Source: Thermus neutrinimicus
GTDB taxonomy: Bacteria; Deinococcota; Deinococci; Deinococcales; Thermaceae
Length of the DNA: 64,000 nucleotides
Direction of reading: 5' to 3'
NCBI RefSeq assembly: GCF_022760955.1
Contig: NZ_JAKTNU010000005.1
Location: forward strand, 46,076-110,075
Below, piece by piece: positions 61,206 to 64,000 of this stretch; position 1 is the stretch's first letter; the number at the start of each line of letters is the position of its first letter. The position numbers were made by a program, and so were the translations under genes. Under the pieces are notes generated by a model. It was not told where the DNA came from and searched no databases. It saw only the letters and a program-made list of their open reading frames with translations.

Positions 61206-62096
61206 CTAAAGGTTCAGGACCTGGGGCCTAAGCCCTAAGAGGTCAATATACCGGAGGTACTCCTCTTCCCCAAGCTCCTGACCGGCCAGGGCCACCAGGA
61301 GGGCCTCCATGACGTTGGTGCCAAAGCTCCGCCCGTCCAAGCGGGGGGTGGTGGTGATGAGGCGCCTTACCCCCCTCTCCTTCAAAAAGGCCAGGTCCTC
61401 CTCCGTGGTGGTGTTGGTGAGCACCGTCTTCCCCCGCATATCGTCGGGCATGTGCCGCTTGATGTAGTGCCAGTCCCCCGCCACCAGGTCTGCCCAAAGG
61501 TAGTAGCGGCTTCGCCAGTCCACCGCCCGCTTCTCCTGCTTTTCCCCCGTGGGGTAGAGGAGCTGGAAGGGAAGCTGGGTAAGGACGGGAAGGAGGACCA
61601 AGGCGAGCTTCTGCAGGAAGGAGAGGGAGTAGAGGGGTATGGGCAAACCCAGGGCAAAGATGAAGTCCCCGTAAAGAACCCTGGCCCCGGCCTCGTGCAG
61701 GGCCTCGGCCAGGCCAAAGCGGTCCACGGCGGAGGGCAGAAGGACCTTGGTATTTTTCCAATCAATCAGCCCCGCCAGCTGGGCCACCGCCCGGCGCTCC
61801 AAGGTGTGCTTGAGGCCGGATCCGTCCACCACAGGGGTTTTGCGGGCCGCCTCCTTAAGCCTTTTGGCATCCCGGATGGTGTAGCGCCGCCCCCCTGCCC
61901 AAAGGTAGAGGTCTATGCCCCCAAGGCCGATGGCGTCTACCTTTCCATCCAGCTCAGCAATGAGGCGAAGGGCTTTCTGGAAGTCGCCGTCCGTGCCCCG
62001 CCTTTCCAAAACCACCTCCTCCCCGAGAAGCTCCAGCTGAACCCTGGAGTCCCGGCGGCTAGCCCCCAGGGACACGGAAACCACGTGCTTGGCCAC
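61206..62096 (-). CDS. quinate 5-dehydrogenase-like protein, function uncertain
   Basis: A 296-residue protein of the type annotated as quinate 5-dehydrogenase in Thermus and relatives. It begins KHVVSVSLGASRRDSRVQLE; KALRLIAELDGKVDAIGLGGIDLYLWAGG, a central hydrophobic patch (LPIPLYSLSFLQKLALVLLP) and VLTNTTTEEDLAFLKERGV follow. I see no clear GxGxxG nucleotide-binding motif, so the enzymatic name is doubtful. It lies in an operon with efp and a small membrane protein. TAGAAT lies 8 bases before the GTG start. Confidence 0.7.
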   Translation of the reverse strand: MAKHVVSVSLGASRRDSRVQLELLGEEVVLERRGTDGDFQKALRLIAELDGKVDAIGLGGIDLYLWAGGRRYTIRDAKRLKEAARKTPVVDGSGLKHTLERRAVAQLAGLIDWKNTKVLLPSAVDRFGLAEALHEAGARVLYGDFIFALGLPIPLYSLSFLQKLALVLLPVLTQLPFQLLYPTGEKQEKRAVDWRSRYYLWADLVAGDWHYIKRHMPDDMRGKTVLTNTTTEEDLAFLKERGVRRLITTTPRLDGRSFGTNVMEALLVALAGQELGEEEYLRYIDLLGLRPQVLNL

Positions 62097-62102
62097 GAAG
62101 GG

Positions 62103-62267
62103 CTATTCTAACCGAAGGAGGAAGCCCAGGACCAGCCAAAGGGCGGCCAGCAGGAAGAAGGGCCAGGCGCGCCGCACCCCGAGCAGGCGGGCTAGAAGGC
62201 CAAAAGCCGCGCTCCCAAAGGCAAGGGCGAAGAAGAGGGCCTCGAGGTTCTGAAAGAAGGCCTGCAT
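62103..62267 (-). CDS. 54-residue membrane protein at the head of the efp operon
   Basis: A short gene that gene finders may skip: MQAFFQNLEALFFALAFGSA, a second helix FFLLAALWLVLGFLL and the end RLE, with RLLGVRRAW as the loop between. TAACCT (62274-62279 on the reverse strand) lies exactly 6 bases before the ATG, and the stop is 6 bases before the next gene. Codon use (G/C at third positions) matches the neighbours. Family unknown. Confidence 0.68.
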   Translation of the reverse strand: MQAFFQNLEALFFALAFGSAAFGLLARLLGVRRAWPFFLLAALWLVLGFLLRLE

Positions 62268-62413
62268 GGCTCAAGGTTAGCCCAAGACCCGCCCGAAAGG
62301 AGGGGTTCGGGCAGGGTGAAGGGCTGGGCAAGGCCCGTCCCCCGGAGAAGCAGGCCCCAAAACCCCCGCGCCCAGGCCCCAGGATCGGGAAACTGGGGGA
62401 CAGGGGATGTGGA

Positions 62414-63289
62414 CTACAGGCCCTTGGCCTCGAGCCACCCCGCCTGGAGGCCCTTAAGGCCTATGGCGTGATAGACCAGCTGGGCCGCGGTCATCTCCGC
62501 GTGGAACTGGCCGTTGGGGGAAAGCTCCACGAAGTCCATGCCCACCACCTCCTTTGCCCCGAAGACCGCCTCCAGTAGGTCCACCACCTGGCGGTAGGAA
62601 AGCCCCCCAGGTAAGGGGGTGCCCACGCTGGGCATGACGCTGGGATCCAGGGCATCAAAGTCCAGGCTGATGTAGACCCTCTCCCCCAGGGCCTCGAGGA
62701 TCTCCCCTAAAGGAAGCCCTTCCCGGTGAAGCCGGTGAGCGGGGAAAAGGGCCACCCCCTTCGCCTTGGCCAAGGCCAAGGACTCTTGATCCATGGCCCG
62801 GATCCCCACCTGGACCAAGGGGAAACCCTCTTGCACCAAGCGGTAAAAGGGCGAGGCATGGGAGTAGATGGATCCCTGCCACCCCGGGTAAAGATCCGCA
62901 TGGGCATCGATCTGAAGCAGGGAGAACCCCCCCAGGGCCTCCCGGTGGGCCTGGACCAGGGGATGGGTGATGGAATGGTCCCCCCCCAGGGCCACCAGGA
63001 ACTTGCCCGCCCGAAGATGGTTTAGGGCAGCCTCCCGGATCAGGGCGTGGCTTTCCTCGGCGCTTCCCGCCACCCAGGGCACCGGCTCCGCCGCGTGGAT
63101 GCCCACCTCCTCCGGGGCCACGCCTAGCTCTAACAGAAAGGGCTCCAGCTCCCGGCTGGCCAGCAAGATGGCCTCAGGGCCCCGCCTCGCCCCCGGCAAG
63201 AAGGAGAGGGAAAGGTCGTAGGGCACGGGCAGGACCACCACCCGGGCCTCCTCGAGGGCAGTATCGCGCTCGCCAAAGGGTAGACGCAT
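62414..63289 (-). CDS. speB: agmatinase/arginase family ureohydrolase
   Basis: Dimanganese ureohydrolase of 291 residues. Metal ligands are in LGGDHSITHP, LQIDAHADLY and SLDFDALDPSVMPSVGTP. In T. thermophilus the SpeB homologue removes urea from N1-aminopropylagmatine to give spermidine, and this protein is a likely counterpart; agmatine itself is the alternative substrate. The 146 bases downstream hold an imperfect hairpin (CCCGCCCGAA...TTCGGGCAGGG near 62287-62316) that may be a terminator. Confidence 0.9.
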   Translation of the reverse strand: MRLPFGERDTALEEARVVVLPVPYDLSLSFLPGARRGPEAILLASRELEPFLLELGVAPEEVGIHAAEPVPWVAGSAEESHALIREAALNHLRAGKFLVALGGDHSITHPLVQAHREALGGFSLLQIDAHADLYPGWQGSIYSHASPFYRLVQEGFPLVQVGIRAMDQESLALAKAKGVALFPAHRLHREGLPLGEILEALGERVYISLDFDALDPSVMPSVGTPLPGGLSYRQVVDLLEAVFGAKEVVGMDFVELSPNGQFHAEMTAAQLVYHAIGLKGLQAGWLEAKGL

Positions 63290-63314
63290 ACCCCTAAGAG
63301 CCTAGCAGATGGGG

Positions 63315-63911
63315 CTAGACTCCGAGGGAGTAAAGCTCAAGAAGCCTGAGAAGGGCCAGGGTTCCCCGCTCAAAATCCCGGATGCGGATGTGTTCGTTGG
63401 GGCTATGCACCCGGCTCCCCGGATACCCCACCCCAAGCCCCACCGCCGGGGCCCCCAGGTGGTGGAGGAAGGGATGCATGGGGCCAGACCCCGCCATATT
63501 GGGGTAAAGCACCGCCTTCACCCCAAAGGCTTCCTCCAGAGCCCTTCGGGCCAGGCCAAGGAAGGGATGGGAAAGGTCCGAGCGGGCCGGGTGCTCCCCC
63601 TTTTCCAGGACCACCACCTCCACGTCGTGGAAACCCTGGGCCTCGAGGTGCCGCTTGAGAAGCCTGGGGATCTCCTCCGGGTCCTGGTCGGGCACCAGGC
63701 GGAAGTCCAGCTTGGCAAAGGCCTCCGCGGGCAACACGGTCTTGGAACCTGGGCCTCCGTAGCCCGAGTGGAAGCCGTTTACGTTGACGCAAGGCTCCGC
63801 ATAGAGGCGCTGGTTGAACTCCAGGTTCCTGGCCCCACCCAGGAAATCCCGTACGCCGAAGGCATCCTTCAGCGCCTCTGATTCGTCGGGGATCTCCGCC
63901 AGCACCTCCAT
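63315..63911 (-). pseudogene. 5'-truncated M20 family metallopeptidase
   Basis: A 198-codon frame matching only the C-terminal half of M20 carboxypeptidase/deacylase-type enzymes: NVNGFHSGYGGPGSKTVLPA, KLDFRLVPDQDPEEIPRLL, YPNMAGSGPMHPFLHHLGAP and the end VHSPNEHIRIRDFERGT. The match continues upstream of the first ATG (DRVRPLSPKE, preceded by EEGTY), then meets an in-frame TAA at about 63957. The catalytic N-terminal half is absent: upstream lies the promoter of a forward gene. The gene therefore looks truncated at that junction and is probably not functional. Confidence 0.75.
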
Positions 63912-63969
63912 CTCCTTGGGGGAAAGGGGACGGACCCGGTCATAAGTACCCTCCTCTTAAAATATCCCC

Positions 63970-64000
63970 ATGCCTGCACCCATCCGAGTTCATCTGACTC
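63970..64000 (+). CDS. start of an unidentified forward gene
   Basis: TAAAAT (63958-63963), 6 bases, ATG, then ten open codons (MPAPIRVHLT) to the window edge. The spacing equals that of the leaderless genes elsewhere in this window. Too short to identify. Confidence 0.5.
   Translation, partial: MPAPIRVHLT

Overview
The window is chromosome-like DNA from a Thermus species or close relative. The evidence is the very high G+C content, G/C-ending codons, Thermus-type proteins (elongation factor P and PaaI almost as in T. thermophilus), tRNA genes with encoded CCA, and many start codons placed 6-9 bases after a TANNNT -10 box (leaderless transcripts, as in Deinococcus-Thermus). Genes are densely packed, often overlapping by 4 bases. 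I see no rRNA, phage, transposase or full CRISPR array.

Layout. 1-1.7 kb: 5' part of pyruvate phosphate dikinase (reverse). 2-5.1 kb: cobalamin nucleotide-loop genes, a CobC/CobD-type aminotransferase-like decarboxylase and a fused CobQ-CobU, with a lone CRISPR-repeat-like sequence between them. 5.1-12.1 kb (reverse): branched-chain-type ABC transporter (binding protein, LivH, a LivM-LivG fusion, LivF), then PaaI, phenylacetate-CoA ligase and a second thioesterase. All lie behind one promoter that carries an exact match to the PaaR operator consensus. 12.1-18.2 kb (reverse): 4-hydroxyphenylacetate meta-cleavage genes hpaD, C, B, E, G and a DapA-type aldolase, divergent from a PucR/CdaR-type regulator (18.4-19.7 kb). 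Together these two operons look like an aromatic-acid uptake and breakdown island.

19.7-25.2 kb: a secreted unknown, then a reverse cassette of GbsR/MarR regulator, two FtsX/MacB-type permeases, a LolA-like carrier, an ABC ATPase and a predicted outer-membrane barrel; it is richer in A/T than its surroundings. 25.3-34.4 kb: serA, two DegV genes, dtd, fatty-acid desaturase, purH, yqeY, a Nudix hydrolase and a class III aminotransferase. 34.5-39 kb: BMP-type nucleoside ABC transporter. 39.1-39.5 kb: tRNA-Arg, -Gly, -Pro, sharing a divergent promoter region with tatA. 39.6-43.8 kb (reverse): fdhD, a small Cys-pair protein, a TPR protein, hslVU and a nucleotidyltransferase. 43.9-47.5 kb: AAA/VWA pair and two unknowns. 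47.5-48.7 kb: bacillithiol glycosyltransferase bshA behind a 36-codon ORF. 48.8-51.2 kb: lon.

51.3-54.4 kb: DUF1517-like protein, esterase, TerC, methyltransferase. 54.4-56.3 kb: membrane Fe-S oxidoreductase. 56.4-62.3 kb: housekeeping genes (PAP2-like, folD, nusB, Asp23-like, accC, accB, efp) plus a small membrane protein and a quinate-dehydrogenase-like protein. 62.4-64 kb: agmatinase, a 5'-truncated M20 peptidase, and the first codons of a forward gene.

The best candidates for something new are the GbsR-permease-LolA-like-barrel cassette, the PaaR-site transporter operon with its LivMG fusion, the CobQ-CobU fusion, and several very small genes (40.4, 47.5, 62.1 kb) that are easily missed.
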